Shown here: positions 9,006 to 18,492 of the stretch, piece after piece
Numbering within the stretch: position 1 is the first letter of the stretch
Layout of the letters: the number at the start of each line of letters is the position of its first letter
Source: CAWDVH01 sp963805705
GTDB taxonomy: Bacteria > Actinomycetota > Actinomycetes > Streptosporangiales > Streptosporangiaceae
NCBI GenBank assembly: GCA_963805705.1
Contig: CAWDVH010000001.1
Location: forward strand, 1,054,001 to 1,118,000
Direction: 5' to 3'
DNA: 64,000 nucleotides
Translations under genes and position numbers: made by a program
The notes under the pieces: generated by a model
Database searches by the model: none
Seen by the model: only the letters and a program-made list of their open reading frames with translations
What the model was told of the DNA's origin: nothing

Positions 9006-9958
9006 GGCATGCCCCCGGCGAGCCGCCGGCTGCGGTCCCTGGTGATCAGAGCGTCGGTCAGCCGCGCCAGCGGAATGGTGAGGATCAGGAACAGGATCGC
9101 CGCGACGGTGAAGCTGGAGAAGTTGAAGACCTGCTCGCTGTAGATGTCGGCCGCCTTGTTGGCCTCGATCGCGCCGAGCACCCCGACCAGCGCCGTGTCC
9201 TTCTGCAGGCTGATGAAGTCGTTCAGCAGCGGCGGGATGATGTTGCGCACCGCCTGCGGCAGGATCACGTAGCGCAGCGCCGTCACGTGCGGCAGTCCGA
9301 GCGAGCGGGCCGCCGCGGTCTGGCTCTGGTGAACGGAGTTAAGCCCGGCCCGGTAGACCTCCGAGACATAGGCCGAGTAGGACAGGACCAGCGCGGCCAC
9401 CCCGTAGATGGCGTCGGACTGGTCCGACACCACCGCCAGGCTCAGCGCGGGGACGCCCAGGCCGATGGCGAGGATGACCAGGATCAGCGGGACGCCGCGG
9501 AAGAAATCGACGTACCCGGTCGCCAGGACCCGGATCGGGAAGAGCGCCGGGTGAGTGGACTGGCGGATGAGGGCGATGATCAGGGCCAGCACCAGGATCA
9601 GCACCTCGGCGGCCAGGAACATCCTGATGTTCAGCCACAGGGCCCCGCCGACCGAGTAGTAGCCCTGCTGCGGGTCGCCGATGAACGACTGCCACATGTT
9701 GCGGGGGCTGAAGAAGGCGTGCTGGACGACCCGGCTGCCGGGCGCGAACAGGAAAATCGCGACCAGCCCCCCCAGTACCACCAGGGTGCTGACCGTGGAG
9801 ATGACCACCGGCCGGCGTCCGCCGCCCGACAGCAGCCGCGGCCCTCGCCCGGCTCCGAAGGAGTCCGGCGGCTGCCACAGATCACCAGTGGCCCCCGGCG
9901 AGCCTGACGGCAGGCCGGTCAGGGGATCGACCGGCTGGCCGGGCGGCTGGCCTTCCAT
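9002..9958 (-). CDS. Polar amino acid ABC transporter, permease
   Basis: 318-residue permease of the HisM/GlnP type. After a proline-rich cytosolic N-terminus of about 45 residues there are TM helices and the conserved EAA loop (YRAGLNSVHQSQTAAARSLG), where the ATPase docks. The LILVILAIGLGVP and AAILFLILTIPLARLTD helices are typical. Only one permease is present, so it probably acts as a homodimer. It is coupled to the ATPase gene by a 4-bp overlap. Confidence 0.9.
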   Translation of the reverse strand: MEGQPPGQPVDPLTGLPSGSPGATGDLWQPPDSFGAGRGPRLLSGGGRRPVVISTVSTLVVLGGLVAIFLFAPGSRVVQHAFFSPRNMWQSFIGDPQQGYYSVGGALWLNIRMFLAAEVLILVLALIIALIRQSTHPALFPIRVLATGYVDFFRGVPLILVILAIGLGVPALSLAVVSDQSDAIYGVAALVLSYSAYVSEVYRAGLNSVHQSQTAAARSLGLPHVTALRYVILPQAVRNIIPPLLNDFISLQKDTALVGVLGAIEANKAADIYSEQVFNFSSFTVAAILFLILTIPLARLTDALITRDRSRRLAGGMP

Positions 9959-9988
9959 GGGTGCTCGATCGGCCGGGTATCGCGGCGG

Positions 9989-10873
9989 CTAGGGCTGGAT
10001 CGTCGGGAAGCTGGTGTAGATCTTCAGGTAGCGCTGCTGCAGCGACGCCAGCATCGTGTTGCTCTTCAGTGACGCGATCGCCTTGTTCACGCAGCTGACC
10101 AGCGGGTTGCCCTTGGCGAAGAGCAGGCCGTAGTGCTCGCCCACGGTGGGGAACTGCGCGACCAGGACCGCGTGCTTGAGCTGAGCGGTGGCCATGAACT
10201 GCGCGGTGGGGGTGTCGGTGACGAGCGCGTCGATCCGGTGCGCCTCCAGTGATGACGCGGCCTCACTGAGGGTGTCGAACACCTTGGGCATGGCCGCCGG
10301 CTGGATCTTGGTGGTGATGAACGTCAGGCCCGTGGTTCCGATCTGATCGCCGTACAGGTAGGTCTTCAGCTGGGCCGGCGAGTGCTTCGTCACGATCGGG
10401 GTGCCCGCCAGCGCCACGATCGACTGCTGCACGTCGTAGTAGCTATTGGAGAACGTCACGGCGCTGGCCCGCTGCGGCGTAACCGAGACCTCGTTGATAT
10501 CAAAGTCGAACTTCTTCGGCCCCGGCGCATACGAGCTGGTGAAGGGCTCATGGACCCAGTGCACCTGTGACTTCGCGAAGCCGAGCTGGGCGGCGATGGC
10601 GTAGGCGACGGCACTCTCGTAGCCCTTGCCGTTCGAGGGGTTGTTGCCCTCGAACCACGGCGAGAACACGGGGTTGTCGGTCGCGACCGTAAGCACGCCC
10701 TTCTGGGTGAGCTCAGGCTGGATCGACGCATTCGAGCAGCTCGCCGTGGCCGCAGCGCTGCTGCTACTACTACTGGAGGCTGACCCGCTGCTCGGGGTGC
10801 TCTGACTGCCGCAGGCCACGAGCCCAGTGCTCACAGCCGCGGCGACTGCCGCTACCAGCATGATCCGACGCAT
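9989..10873 (-). CDS. Polar amino acid ABC transporter, substrate-binding lipoprotein
   Basis: 294 residues from the ATG at 10873, selected over an upstream ATG because it gives a proper lipoprotein signal (MRRIMLVAAVAAAVSTGLVAC, lipidated Cys21) and has GGGTGGG upstream. A Ser-rich tether follows, then a type 2 periplasmic-binding fold (LTVATDNPVFSPWFEG; FDFDINEVSVTPQRA; SFPTIQP end). It is the first gene of the importer operon; its promoter should lie in 10874-10983. Confidence 0.9.
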   Translation of the reverse strand: MRRIMLVAAVAAAVSTGLVACGSQSTPSSGSASSSSSSSAAATASCSNASIQPELTQKGVLTVATDNPVFSPWFEGNNPSNGKGYESAVAYAIAAQLGFAKSQVHWVHEPFTSSYAPGPKKFDFDINEVSVTPQRASAVTFSNSYYDVQQSIVALAGTPIVTKHSPAQLKTYLYGDQIGTTGLTFITTKIQPAAMPKVFDTLSEAASSLEAHRIDALVTDTPTAQFMATAQLKHAVLVAQFPTVGEHYGLLFAKGNPLVSCVNKAIASLKSNTMLASLQQRYLKIYTSFPTIQP

Positions 10874-10983
10874 CGGAAACCCACCCCAACTCCGCAGGCC
10901 GTGCCCGGGCCGTAGCCGCGGGCTTTGCCGCGCAAGCCTACCGGCGATCACCAGTCAGCTCACTGACGCGGGGGGGCCGCTGC

Positions 10984-11793
10984 TCAGACGTGGCCGCGGA
11001 TGTAGACCGGCGTGCCGCCCGATGGCCTGATGTTGATGAGCTTGTGGAAGAAGCCGGCCAGGGTCATCGGGATCCGCACGCAGCCATGCGAGGCGGCATA
11101 CCAGGGCACCGAGGTGTCGCCGTGAATCGCATAGGCCCGGCCGATGAAGAACGCCGGGTTGAACATCTCGCCGAGCGGCACCTTCACCCAGCCCGGCAGG
11201 AACAGGTGCTCCCGGTAGTTCCCGTCCGGCGTGATCGCCAGGCCGCAATCGTGATTGTTCGGCGGCGGGTCGCAGAAGGAGTAGCCGCCGCCGGTGGAGA
11301 CGTGGCTGATCAGCTCGATCTTGTTGTGGTGATACAGGACCAGCACCTCAGTCGTCTGATTCACCTCGATGCGGAAGTTGCGGCCGCCGCGGGGAGCCAG
11401 GACCCTGGGCAGGCGCGGGTGCAGCAGCTTCCGTTCCATCTTGCGGCCGATCTGACCGGAGTTCCCGTTGGTGATGACAAAGCCCTGTACGCGCTCGAAC
11501 GCCCAGACCGCCTCGATCGTGTCCTGGCCGAAACTGCCGTCGATCTTGCCGGGGTAATAGTGGAGCGCGGACAGGCGCTTCTGCAGGGCCCGCACCTTGG
11601 CCCCCTGCATCCCGATTCTGAGCACCTTGTTGGCCGGGACATAGGTCGCCGGGGCCGCCTGCGCCGCGCGCACCGTGTCCTGCACGGGAGCAACGGAGCT
11701 GGCGGCCGCAATCCCGCCCTGGCCCAGGACCGACGCCCCGACCGCCGTCATCGCGCCCACGCCGAACAGCCACCGTCGAACTGCTTGCCTCAT
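10984..11793 (-). CDS. L,D-transpeptidase with peptidoglycan-binding domain
   Basis: 269 residues: signal peptide, a PG_binding_1 domain (about 55-115; LRIGMQGAKVRALQKRL) and a YkuD catalytic domain. The catalytic motif is IHGDTSVPWYAASHGCVRI with H224, H236 and nucleophile C238. The enzyme makes 3-3 cross-links or attaches proteins to peptidoglycan outside the membrane. A CDPPPNNHDC loop could carry a disulfide. It is an isolated gene with its own upstream region. Confidence 0.9.
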   Translation of the reverse strand: MRQAVRRWLFGVGAMTAVGASVLGQGGIAAASSVAPVQDTVRAAQAAPATYVPANKVLRIGMQGAKVRALQKRLSALHYYPGKIDGSFGQDTIEAVWAFERVQGFVITNGNSGQIGRKMERKLLHPRLPRVLAPRGGRNFRIEVNQTTEVLVLYHHNKIELISHVSTGGGYSFCDPPPNNHDCGLAITPDGNYREHLFLPGWVKVPLGEMFNPAFFIGRAYAIHGDTSVPWYAASHGCVRIPMTLAGFFHKLINIRPSGGTPVYIRGHV

Positions 11794-12118
11794 GCCGTGT
11801 GCTCCTCATCGAGTACTCAGGGCGGCGAGGCACAGCACTGGGGAGACGGCTTCGCCGATCGTGACGCTATGTAGACGCTCAACCCTAGCTTTAGGTTGCG
11901 CGCGCCAGCCAGGTCAAGCCGGGCGCCACGCCGGACGCCATTTCCGGGCGCCAGCCGGACGCCATTCCCGGACATCACACCGGATGCAGCTACCTGTCAC
12001 TGGGCGTTGATTCCTCGTGAACTTTCCGCGCGCGCGGGACGTTCCGGCCATGACAGCTCGGCCATGACAGCCGGGCAGCGCGACCCGCGCTCCCCGGCCG
12101 GAAGAGGGAAGCATCATC
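11794..12118. other. Divergent intergenic region, 325 bp
   Basis: It holds the promoters of the L,D-transpeptidase (leftward) and of the small membrane protein (rightward), plus the 25-bp tandem duplication listed separately. The sequence 11881-11900 is locally AT-richer. No gene or structured RNA was recognised. Confidence 0.5.
11919..11968. repeat. 25-bp tandem duplication
   Basis: Two adjacent copies of a CCGGGCGCCA(C)GCCGGACGCCATT unit, 11919-11943 and 11944-11968, with a decayed third unit after them (CCGGACATCACACCGG). Non-coding; function unknown. Confidence 0.7.
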
Positions 12119-12319
12119 ATGAAGAACGGCTTGCTCATCGTCGTGGGCATCGTTATCGCTATCGTCGGGATCTTCTGGGCGCTGCAGGGATTCGGTGCCG
12201 TCGGGGGCAGCGTCATGTCGGGCAGCAGCACCTTCAAGGTCGTGGGTCCGCTGGTCGCCCTGGCCGGCCTGGCCGTGGTGGCACTCGGGGTGCGGCGACG
12301 CGGATCGGTCTCGCGTTGA
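12119..12319 (+). CDS. Small two-helix membrane protein
   Basis: 66 residues starting MKNGLLIVVGIVIAIVG, with two hydrophobic segments (about 4-24 and 40-58) joined by a Gly/Ser loop and ending in an RRRGSVSR tail. GAGGG lies upstream of the ATG. It resembles short conserved actinobacterial integral membrane proteins of unknown role. No motif allows a functional call. Confidence 0.65.
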   Translation: MKNGLLIVVGIVIAIVGIFWALQGFGAVGGSVMSGSSTFKVVGPLVALAGLAVVALGVRRRGSVSR

Positions 12320-12408
12320 GCAGTCCCGGTCGCTAAGATCAAGGCACTCACGCTCAAGGAGCCGCTGTCAGGTGACTGGATCAATGTGGTGCCGCGCAGG
12401 GCGGGCCG

Positions 12409-13329
12409 GTGCCTGGCACCGGCCGTAACGGCGAGGTCGACAAGGTGCTCGAGCACCTTGCCGCTCAGCTTGGCTTGCGTATTGAGTACGGCGAGGATGG
12501 CAGCAGCTCCCTCGTCCACGAGGACGGCAGCCACGTGGACACGTGGCGCGAGGGCTACCCGTACGACGAGCGGCTCCGCCGCAAGAAGTACGAGAAAGCC
12601 AAGCGGTCACTGCAGATCGAGCTGCTGAAGCTGCAGAGATCGGTCCGGTCGTCCGGGCAGCGGATAGTCATCCTGTTCGAGGGACGCGACGCCGCCGGCA
12701 AGGGCGGGACCATCAAGCGCTTCACCGAGAACCTCAACCCCCGCGGCGCCCGGATAGTGGCGCTGGAGAAGCCGACGGAGCGCGAGCGGACTCAGTGGTA
12801 TCTGCAGCGGTACATCACGCACCTGCCCGCGGGCGGCGAGATCGTGATGTTCGACCGCTCCTGGTACAACCGCGCGGGCGTCGAGCGGGTGATGGGGTTC
12901 TGCCGCCCCGATGAGGTCATGGAGTTCCTGCGCGAGGCCCCCGAGTTCGAGCGGATGCTCGTACGGGGCGGGCTCATCCTGGTCAAGTTCTGGTTCTCGG
13001 TATCCAGGACCGAGCAGCTGAGGAGATTCGTCAGCCGCCAGGTCGATCCGGTCCGGCAGTGGAAGCTGAGCCCGACCGACCTCGCCTCGCTGGACAAGTG
13101 GGACGAGTACACCCAGGCCAAGGAGTCGATGTTCTTCTACACCGACCTGGCCGACGCCCCGTGGACCGTGGTGAAGAGCAACGATAAGAAGCGGGCCCGG
13201 CTGGAGGCGATGCGTCATGTGCTGTCGCTGGTGTCCTACGAGGGCAAGGACGAGCAGGTCGTCGGCCAGCCCGATCCGCTGATCGTGGGACACGCGCCGC
13301 TGCTGTACGAGAGCGGCGAGCGGGCCTAG
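12409..13329 (+). CDS. ppk2: Polyphosphate kinase 2 family protein (PPK2)
   Basis: 306 residues. Walker A FEGRDAAGKGGTIKRF and Walker B FDRSWYNRAGVERVMGF are the PPK2 signatures, followed by KFWFSVSRTEQLRRF and the KWDEYTQAKESMFF lid segment. PPK2 enzymes use polyphosphate to phosphorylate nucleotides or run the reverse reaction. A single PPK2 domain of this length fits class I (NDP to NTP). GTG at 12409 is the start used. About 100 N-terminal residues precede the catalytic core. Confidence 0.88.
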   Translation: MPGTGRNGEVDKVLEHLAAQLGLRIEYGEDGSSSLVHEDGSHVDTWREGYPYDERLRRKKYEKAKRSLQIELLKLQRSVRSSGQRIVILFEGRDAAGKGGTIKRFTENLNPRGARIVALEKPTERERTQWYLQRYITHLPAGGEIVMFDRSWYNRAGVERVMGFCRPDEVMEFLREAPEFERMLVRGGLILVKFWFSVSRTEQLRRFVSRQVDPVRQWKLSPTDLASLDKWDEYTQAKESMFFYTDLADAPWTVVKSNDKKRARLEAMRHVLSLVSYEGKDEQVVGQPDPLIVGHAPLLYESGERA

Positions 13330-14306
13330 CGCGGGCCGCGCGGCGGCAGGCCCGCCGCCCGGTACACATCGTCGATCTGCCGCATGTTGGCCACGGCATC
13401 CTCCGGCGTGGTCAGCACCGGCTCGCCCCGCAGGACGGCACCGGCGAACGCGCGCAGCTGGTAGGTGTAGGTGGCGTCGCCGCTGACGTGCTCGCGCCGG
13501 GTGCTGCCCGCCACGGCGACCGTCAGCCGGTTGTAGAACTGGGGGGCGATGAAGTTCAGCACCCTCATCTCGCCGTTCTCGCCCGCCGCCTTGGCCGACA
13601 CCCTGACGAGCTGCGCGGACCACAGGGACGCGCGGATCCGGCCGGTCGCGCCGCCGGGGAAGCGGAAGTCCGCGACCATCGCCCGGTCCACGGCGGTGCC
13701 GCGCAGTTTGGCGCGGGCCGACACGACCGCCGGCTCGCCGGGACCGAGCAGGCGCAGGCAGTTGATCGCGTAGCAGCCCGCGTCCATCGTCGCCCCGCCG
13801 GCCAGGTCGTACTGGTAGCGGATGTCGGAGAACCTGGGCAGCGGGAAGCACAGCGACGCCTCGATGTGGGTCAGCCGGCCGAGTTCTCCTGCCGCGTGGC
13901 TCATCCGGGCGGCCAGCGGGTGATACCGGTAGTGGAAGGCCTCCATGACGACCACGCCCGCCGCCCGCGCGGCGGCGGCGACCTGGGCCGCCTCGGCCTC
14001 GTTCGACGCGAATGGCTTCTCGCAGAGCACGTGCTTGCCGGCCTCGATGGCGCGCAGGGTCCACGGGGCGTGCAGGGAGTTCGGGAGCGGGTTGTAGACC
14101 GCGTCGACCGCCGGATCCGCGATCAGCGCCTCGTAGGAGTCATGCACGACGGTGATGCCGTGCCTGGCCGCGAATCGCCGCGCGCGGTCACGGTCCCTGG
14201 CGGCCACGGCCGTGACCCGCACCTCGGGTACCCGGCGGGCGGGCTTGATCAGCGCGCCCGGCGTGATCCGGGCGGCTCCCAGCGTCCCGATGCGCAGACA
14301 GTCCAT
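13326..14306 (-). CDS. Gfo/Idh/MocA family oxidoreductase
   Basis: 326 residues with an N-terminal Rossmann fold (RIGTLGAARITPGAL), the EKPFASNEAEA motif carrying the catalytic Lys, and the C-terminal alpha/beta domain (MDAGCYAINCLRLL). Such enzymes oxidise or reduce sugars, inositols or dihydrodiols with NAD(P). The substrate is not evident from the neighbours. Its end overlaps the end of the convergent ppk2 by 4 bp. Confidence 0.85.
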   Translation of the reverse strand: MDCLRIGTLGAARITPGALIKPARRVPEVRVTAVAARDRDRARRFAARHGITVVHDSYEALIADPAVDAVYNPLPNSLHAPWTLRAIEAGKHVLCEKPFASNEAEAAQVAAAARAAGVVVMEAFHYRYHPLAARMSHAAGELGRLTHIEASLCFPLPRFSDIRYQYDLAGGATMDAGCYAINCLRLLGPGEPAVVSARAKLRGTAVDRAMVADFRFPGGATGRIRASLWSAQLVRVSAKAAGENGEMRVLNFIAPQFYNRLTVAVAGSTRREHVSGDATYTYQLRAFAGAVLRGEPVLTTPEDAVANMRQIDDVYRAAGLPPRGPR

Positions 14307-14390
14307 GGCCGCATTTTCTCCTGACGGGATACATCACCTGGCTGCGGGCCAGCAGTCACCCGGCAGCCGCTGGCGGGATGATCGCAGAGC

Positions 14391-15751
14391 TCACGCGAGA
14401 AGGCCCGGCCAGTCCAGCACGAGCCGCGCATGCTGGCGGTCAAGGGTGACCGCGCCGGTCGACGCCGCGCCGCCCCCTACCTCCGCGTCCGCCCGCGGCC
14501 CGGCCTGAGTTCCCGCCTGAGTTCCCGCCCGGGCGCCCGCCTGCGGCCCCCGCGGATACGCCCTCAGCCGCAGAGTTGACGCACCCGGCCGGCCCAGCTT
14601 GTCCCAGGCGACGGCCTGCCGGGCCAGGTAGCCGGCGAGGTAGGCTCCGCCGGGACCGAAGCCGCGGACCACGACCGGCGACGACTCAGCCGCCCCGCCC
14701 GGCCCGGCTTGTCCAGGCACGATCGTGGCGACGCCCAGCTCGCCCGCGATCCCCACTGGCCCGGCCAGCCCGCCGAGCGGCACCAGCTCCGCCACCCCGG
14801 TCCGCCGGCCTCGCGTCCCGACGACGGTCAGGCGCGCCAGGCGGGACTCGGTCAGCGTGAGCCACAAATCCAGGTCCGCGAGCTCCCGCATGCCGTCGGC
14901 CCGCAGCTCGGTCGGTACGTCCTTCGCAGCACCGGCCAGCGCCGCGGGCAGCATGGCAGGCAGCGCACCGGGGTCCGTGGCCGGGCCGCCGTCGGCCAGG
15001 ACGTACAGGCCCGGCTGGCCGACGACCGGCACGAACGACTCCGGCCCGGCCAAGGCGCCCGCCATCCGGATGAAACCGCAGCGGCAGGCCGAGGTGCTGG
15101 CCCAGTGGTCAGCCGCTCGCTCCAGCGCCACCGAGAGGTGGATGCCCCGGACCGACAGCGGCAGGACGATCCGGCCGCCGGGGGCCAGCTGCGCGAGCCA
15201 GCCCGGCGCGAGATCCCACGCGCCGGCGGTCACGATGATCCGGTCGTAGGGGGCATGCTCGGGAACACCGAGGCCGCCGTCGCCGCAGCTGACCCGGACC
15301 CCGCCGTACCCGGCCATGGCCAGGCTGGCGCGTGCCCGGCTGACGATCTCCTGGTCGATGTCGACCGTCACCACGGACTCCTGATCGCCTACGATGTGCG
15401 CGATCAGCGCGGCGTTATAGCCCGTGCCGGCCCGATCTCCAGCACCCGCTGGCCGGGGGCGAGCCCGAGCTGCTCGAGCATGATCGCCATGATGGCCGGC
15501 TGCGAGGACGAGCTGAGCGGCATCCCGTCGGCACCGTGCTTGATCACGAATGCCTCGTCCTGATAGCTCTGCTCCGGAGCCATCTCGGGCAGGAACACGT
15601 GCCGTGGCACCGCCCGGAACGCGGCCTCTACCGCGGCGCCTGCCCGGTGGGTGTCACGCAGCAGATCGCCGAGCAGGGCGCGCGCGGCCTCCGCGCCGGC
15701 CGGGTCGCCGGCGGCGCCCCGGTCAGGGACGCGGCCGCCAGCTGTCACCAC
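14391..15751 (-). pseudogene. Protein-L-isoaspartate O-methyltransferase, frameshifted
   Basis: Two reading frames abut: 15751 to 15404 (ends VLEIGPARAITPR) and 15374 to 14391 (begins MVTVDIDQEIVSRAR). One extra G in the run at 15431-15433 restores VLEIGAGTGYNAALIAHI, the SAM-binding motif I, and joins both into about 453 residues. The first part has the PCMT N-terminus (VPRHVFLP, QSYQDEAFVIKHG); the second has motifs II and III (YDRIIVTAGAWDLAPGWLAQL, GGRIVLPLSV) and an extra C-terminal domain of about 200 residues. The break lies in the cofactor site, so neither half would work alone. It may be a real 1-nt deletion or a homopolymer sequencing error. Confidence 0.8.
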
Positions 15752-15785
15752 GCGACCACCTCCCGCCTCCCGCGATCCTGCGGAT

Positions 15786-16964
15786 CTAGCCTGCCCGCAG
15801 CCTGGCTACCTGATACATCGCGATCCCGGCGGCCACGCCCGCGTTCAGCGACTCAGTGCCGGAGATCGGGATCCGGACGACGACATCGCACCGCTGCGTG
15901 ACCAGCCGGGACAGGCCCTTGCCTTCCGAGCCCACGACCAGCACGAGCGGCCCGTCGGCCAGCTCAAGGTCCGCGATATCGTCCTCGCCGCCCGAATCGA
16001 GCCCGGCCACGAAAAGCCCCGCTTCCTGGTAGGCCGCCAGGGTCCGGACAAGATTAGGCGCCTGGGCCACCGGCACCCTGGCCAGCGCGCCCGCCGAGGC
16101 CTTCCAGGCCCCGGCGGTCACCCCCGCGGAGCGCCGCACCGGAACGAGCACGCCGTGACCGCCGAATGCGGCCACCGAGCGCACCACCGCGCCCAGGTTC
16201 CTCGGGTCGGTGACGCCGTCCAGAGCCACGATCAGCGGCTGGGCCCCCGCGTTGCGGGCGGCCCGCACGAGGTCATCGGGATGCGCGTACGAGTAGGCCC
16301 GGATCCGCAGCGCGAGCCCCTGGTGGATGGCCCCCCCGGTCAGCCGGTCCAGCTCCGAGCGCCCCGCCTCGACGACCGGGATCCCGGCGTCCGCGGCCAG
16401 CTTGACCGCCTCGCCAATCCGCTCGTCCGCGTCCAGCCTCGGTCCGACATGCAGCGCGGTGGCGGGCACGGCCGCGCGCAGGGATTCCAGTACCGCGTTG
16501 CGGCCGGCGACCATCTCGGGCGCGTGCCCGCTGCCGCGAGAATTTGCGGCGAAACGGCCAGTGTCCGCCGCTCCCGCGCCGCCCCGCCGGTCACCATACC
16601 GGCTGGTGTCCTGCGCGCCGGGGCCACGGGCCCCGCGACGCGGCGCCGCGGAACCAGCCGTCCTGGCCCCCTGGGTCCCGCGACCCGGAGCACCGCTACC
16701 GGGAGCACCGCTACCGGAAGCACCACGGCCCGGAGCACCGCGGCCGGGAGCACCGCGCCCCGCCGCCCCGGCCTGGGTGGCGGCGTCCTGGGCACCGGCC
16801 GACCTGCGCTGCGCCGGGTGGCCAGGGCGCTGCGCCGCGGGCGGGGTGGGCCCCTTGCCTTCCAGCCTTCGCTTGCCGTATCCGCCCGTGCCGGGACGGG
16901 GCTTGCCTGACTTGGTGCGCCCACCCGCCCCAGCCCGGCCCTGGCTGCTGCCTCGTGCGCTCAT
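15786..16964 (-). CDS. rlmB: 23S rRNA (guanosine-2'-O-)-methyltransferase RlmB
   Basis: 392 residues from the ATG at 16964, which overlaps the cysS stop (ATGA); an ATG 15 nt upstream is possible. The SpoU core carries all three motifs: LDGVTDPRNLGAVVRS, VVGSEGKGLSRL and IPISGTESLNAGVAAGI. It methylates G2251 in the peptidyl-transferase loop. The N-terminus has the family stretch RRLEGKGPTPPAAQRPGHPAQ. Between this and the substrate-binding domain lies an unusually long Gly/Ala/Arg-rich insert with repeated GAPGRG/GAPGSG units. Confidence 0.93.
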   Translation of the reverse strand: MSARGSSQGRAGAGGRTKSGKPRPGTGGYGKRRLEGKGPTPPAAQRPGHPAQRRSAGAQDAATQAGAAGRGAPGRGAPGRGASGSGAPGSGAPGRGTQGARTAGSAAPRRGARGPGAQDTSRYGDRRGGAGAADTGRFAANSRGSGHAPEMVAGRNAVLESLRAAVPATALHVGPRLDADERIGEAVKLAADAGIPVVEAGRSELDRLTGGAIHQGLALRIRAYSYAHPDDLVRAARNAGAQPLIVALDGVTDPRNLGAVVRSVAAFGGHGVLVPVRRSAGVTAGAWKASAGALARVPVAQAPNLVRTLAAYQEAGLFVAGLDSGGEDDIADLELADGPLVLVVGSEGKGLSRLVTQRCDVVVRIPISGTESLNAGVAAGIAMYQVARLRAG

Positions 16965-18424
16965 CTGCTCAGTTCCCATCTCGGGCCATTCGGAGTGTCC
17001 TCGACCAGCACGCCCGCGGCCAGCAGCTGGTTCCTGATCGCGTCGGCGGCGGCGTAGTCCTGGCGCTCGCGGGCGGCCTGCCGCTGCTCCAGCGCCACGC
17101 CCGCCAGCGCGTCGACCACGGCCCGCAGCTCGTGCTCGCCGCCGGCGCTGCCCGCCGAGGACCAGTGCTCGCTGAGCGGATCGAGCCCGAGCACCGAGAG
17201 CATGGCCCGGACCTCGGTGAGGCGCTTGGCGGCTCCGGCGTCGTCCCCGGCGGCCAGCGCGCTGTTGCCGTCCCTGACGGCCTCGTGCACGGCGGCGAGC
17301 GCCAGCGGCACGCCGAGATCGTCGTCCATGGCCGCCGCGAACGCCGCCGGCAGGGCCGCGGCGAACGCGGCCGGCACGGCCGCCGCGGGGGGCCGGGGGG
17401 CGGCCGTCTGTCCGGTGACGGCCGCCGGCTCGTCCCCCCCGGCCTGCGTGGCTCGGATCACGAACCCCTCGATCCGCCGGTAGGCGGCCACGGCCTCGGC
17501 CAGGGCCTCGGGCGAGTAGTCGATCTCCGACCGGTAATGGGCAGAGCCGAGGTAGTACCTCAGCTCGACGGGCCGCACCGCCGTGACCATGACGTCAACG
17601 AGCAGGGAGTTGCCGAGCGACTTGCTCATCTTGTCCCCGCCCACCCGGACCAGTCCGTTGTGCATCCAGTAGCGGGCGAAGCCGTCGCCAGCGGCGTGCG
17701 ACTGGGCCAGCTCGTTCTCGTGGTGCGGGAACACCAGGTCCAGGCCGCCGCCGTGAATGTCGAACGTCGCGCCGAGGTACTTGGTCGCCATCGCCGAGCA
17801 TTCCAGGTGCCAGCCCGGCCGGCCCGGTCCCCAGGGGGTCTCCCATGCAGGCTCACCCGGCTTGGCCCCCTTCCACAGGGCGAAGTCGCGGGGGTCGCGT
17901 TTCGAATCGTTCTCATCGGTATCGGCGGCCGGCCGCATGTGCTCAGGCCGCTGCCCGGACAGCGCGCCGTAGCGGTCGTAGGAACTGATGTCAAAGTAGA
18001 CACCGCCGCCGGCCGCGTAAGCATGGCCGGACTCGGCCAGCCGCCGCATCAGGACGATCATCTCGGGCACGTGACCCGTGGCCCGTGGCTCGACGTCAGG
18101 CGGCAGGCAGCCGAGCACCGCGTACGCGCGGGTGAACGCGCGCTGGTTCCGCTCGGCGACGGCCCACCACGCGGTCCCCTCTTCCTCGGCCGTGCGCAGG
18201 ATCTTGTCATCGATGTCCGTCACGTTCCGGCAGAACGTCACCTGCAGTCCGCTCGCCGTCAGCCAGCGGACCAGGATGTCGAAGTTCACGCCGGAGCGGA
18301 TGTGGCCGATGTGCGGCGGCGCCTGCACCGTGGCCCCGCACAGGTACAGCGAAGCCTTCCCGGGGATCAGCGGGGAGAACTCGCGCACCGAGCGCGTGGC
18401 AGTGTCATGGAGGCGCAGCGTCAC
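16961..18424 (-). CDS. cysS: Cysteinyl-tRNA synthetase
   Basis: 487 residues, full length. Zinc ligand C29 lies in LYLCGATVQ, HIGH motif at 38-41 (PPHIGHIR), second zinc Cys in HLECSAM, HGGGLDLVFPHHENE, and KMSKS near 265 (GDKMSKSLGN). The C-terminal helical anticodon-binding region is present, with an Ala-rich loop near 350. It is upstream of and coupled to rlmB by a 4-bp overlap. The MTLRLHDT start is typical. Confidence 0.96.
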   Translation of the reverse strand: MTLRLHDTATRSVREFSPLIPGKASLYLCGATVQAPPHIGHIRSGVNFDILVRWLTASGLQVTFCRNVTDIDDKILRTAEEEGTAWWAVAERNQRAFTRAYAVLGCLPPDVEPRATGHVPEMIVLMRRLAESGHAYAAGGGVYFDISSYDRYGALSGQRPEHMRPAADTDENDSKRDPRDFALWKGAKPGEPAWETPWGPGRPGWHLECSAMATKYLGATFDIHGGGLDLVFPHHENELAQSHAAGDGFARYWMHNGLVRVGGDKMSKSLGNSLLVDVMVTAVRPVELRYYLGSAHYRSEIDYSPEALAEAVAAYRRIEGFVIRATQAGGDEPAAVTGQTAAPRPPAAAVPAAFAAALPAAFAAAMDDDLGVPLALAAVHEAVRDGNSALAAGDDAGAAKRLTEVRAMLSVLGLDPLSEHWSSAGSAGGEHELRAVVDALAGVALEQRQAARERQDYAAADAIRNQLLAAGVLVEDTPNGPRWELSR

Positions 18425-18492
18425 CCGCCAAGGTTACGGGATGTTTCCGGCGTCCGGCCGCGCGTGCCCGCCCGCGCCCGCGCCCGGGCCCG

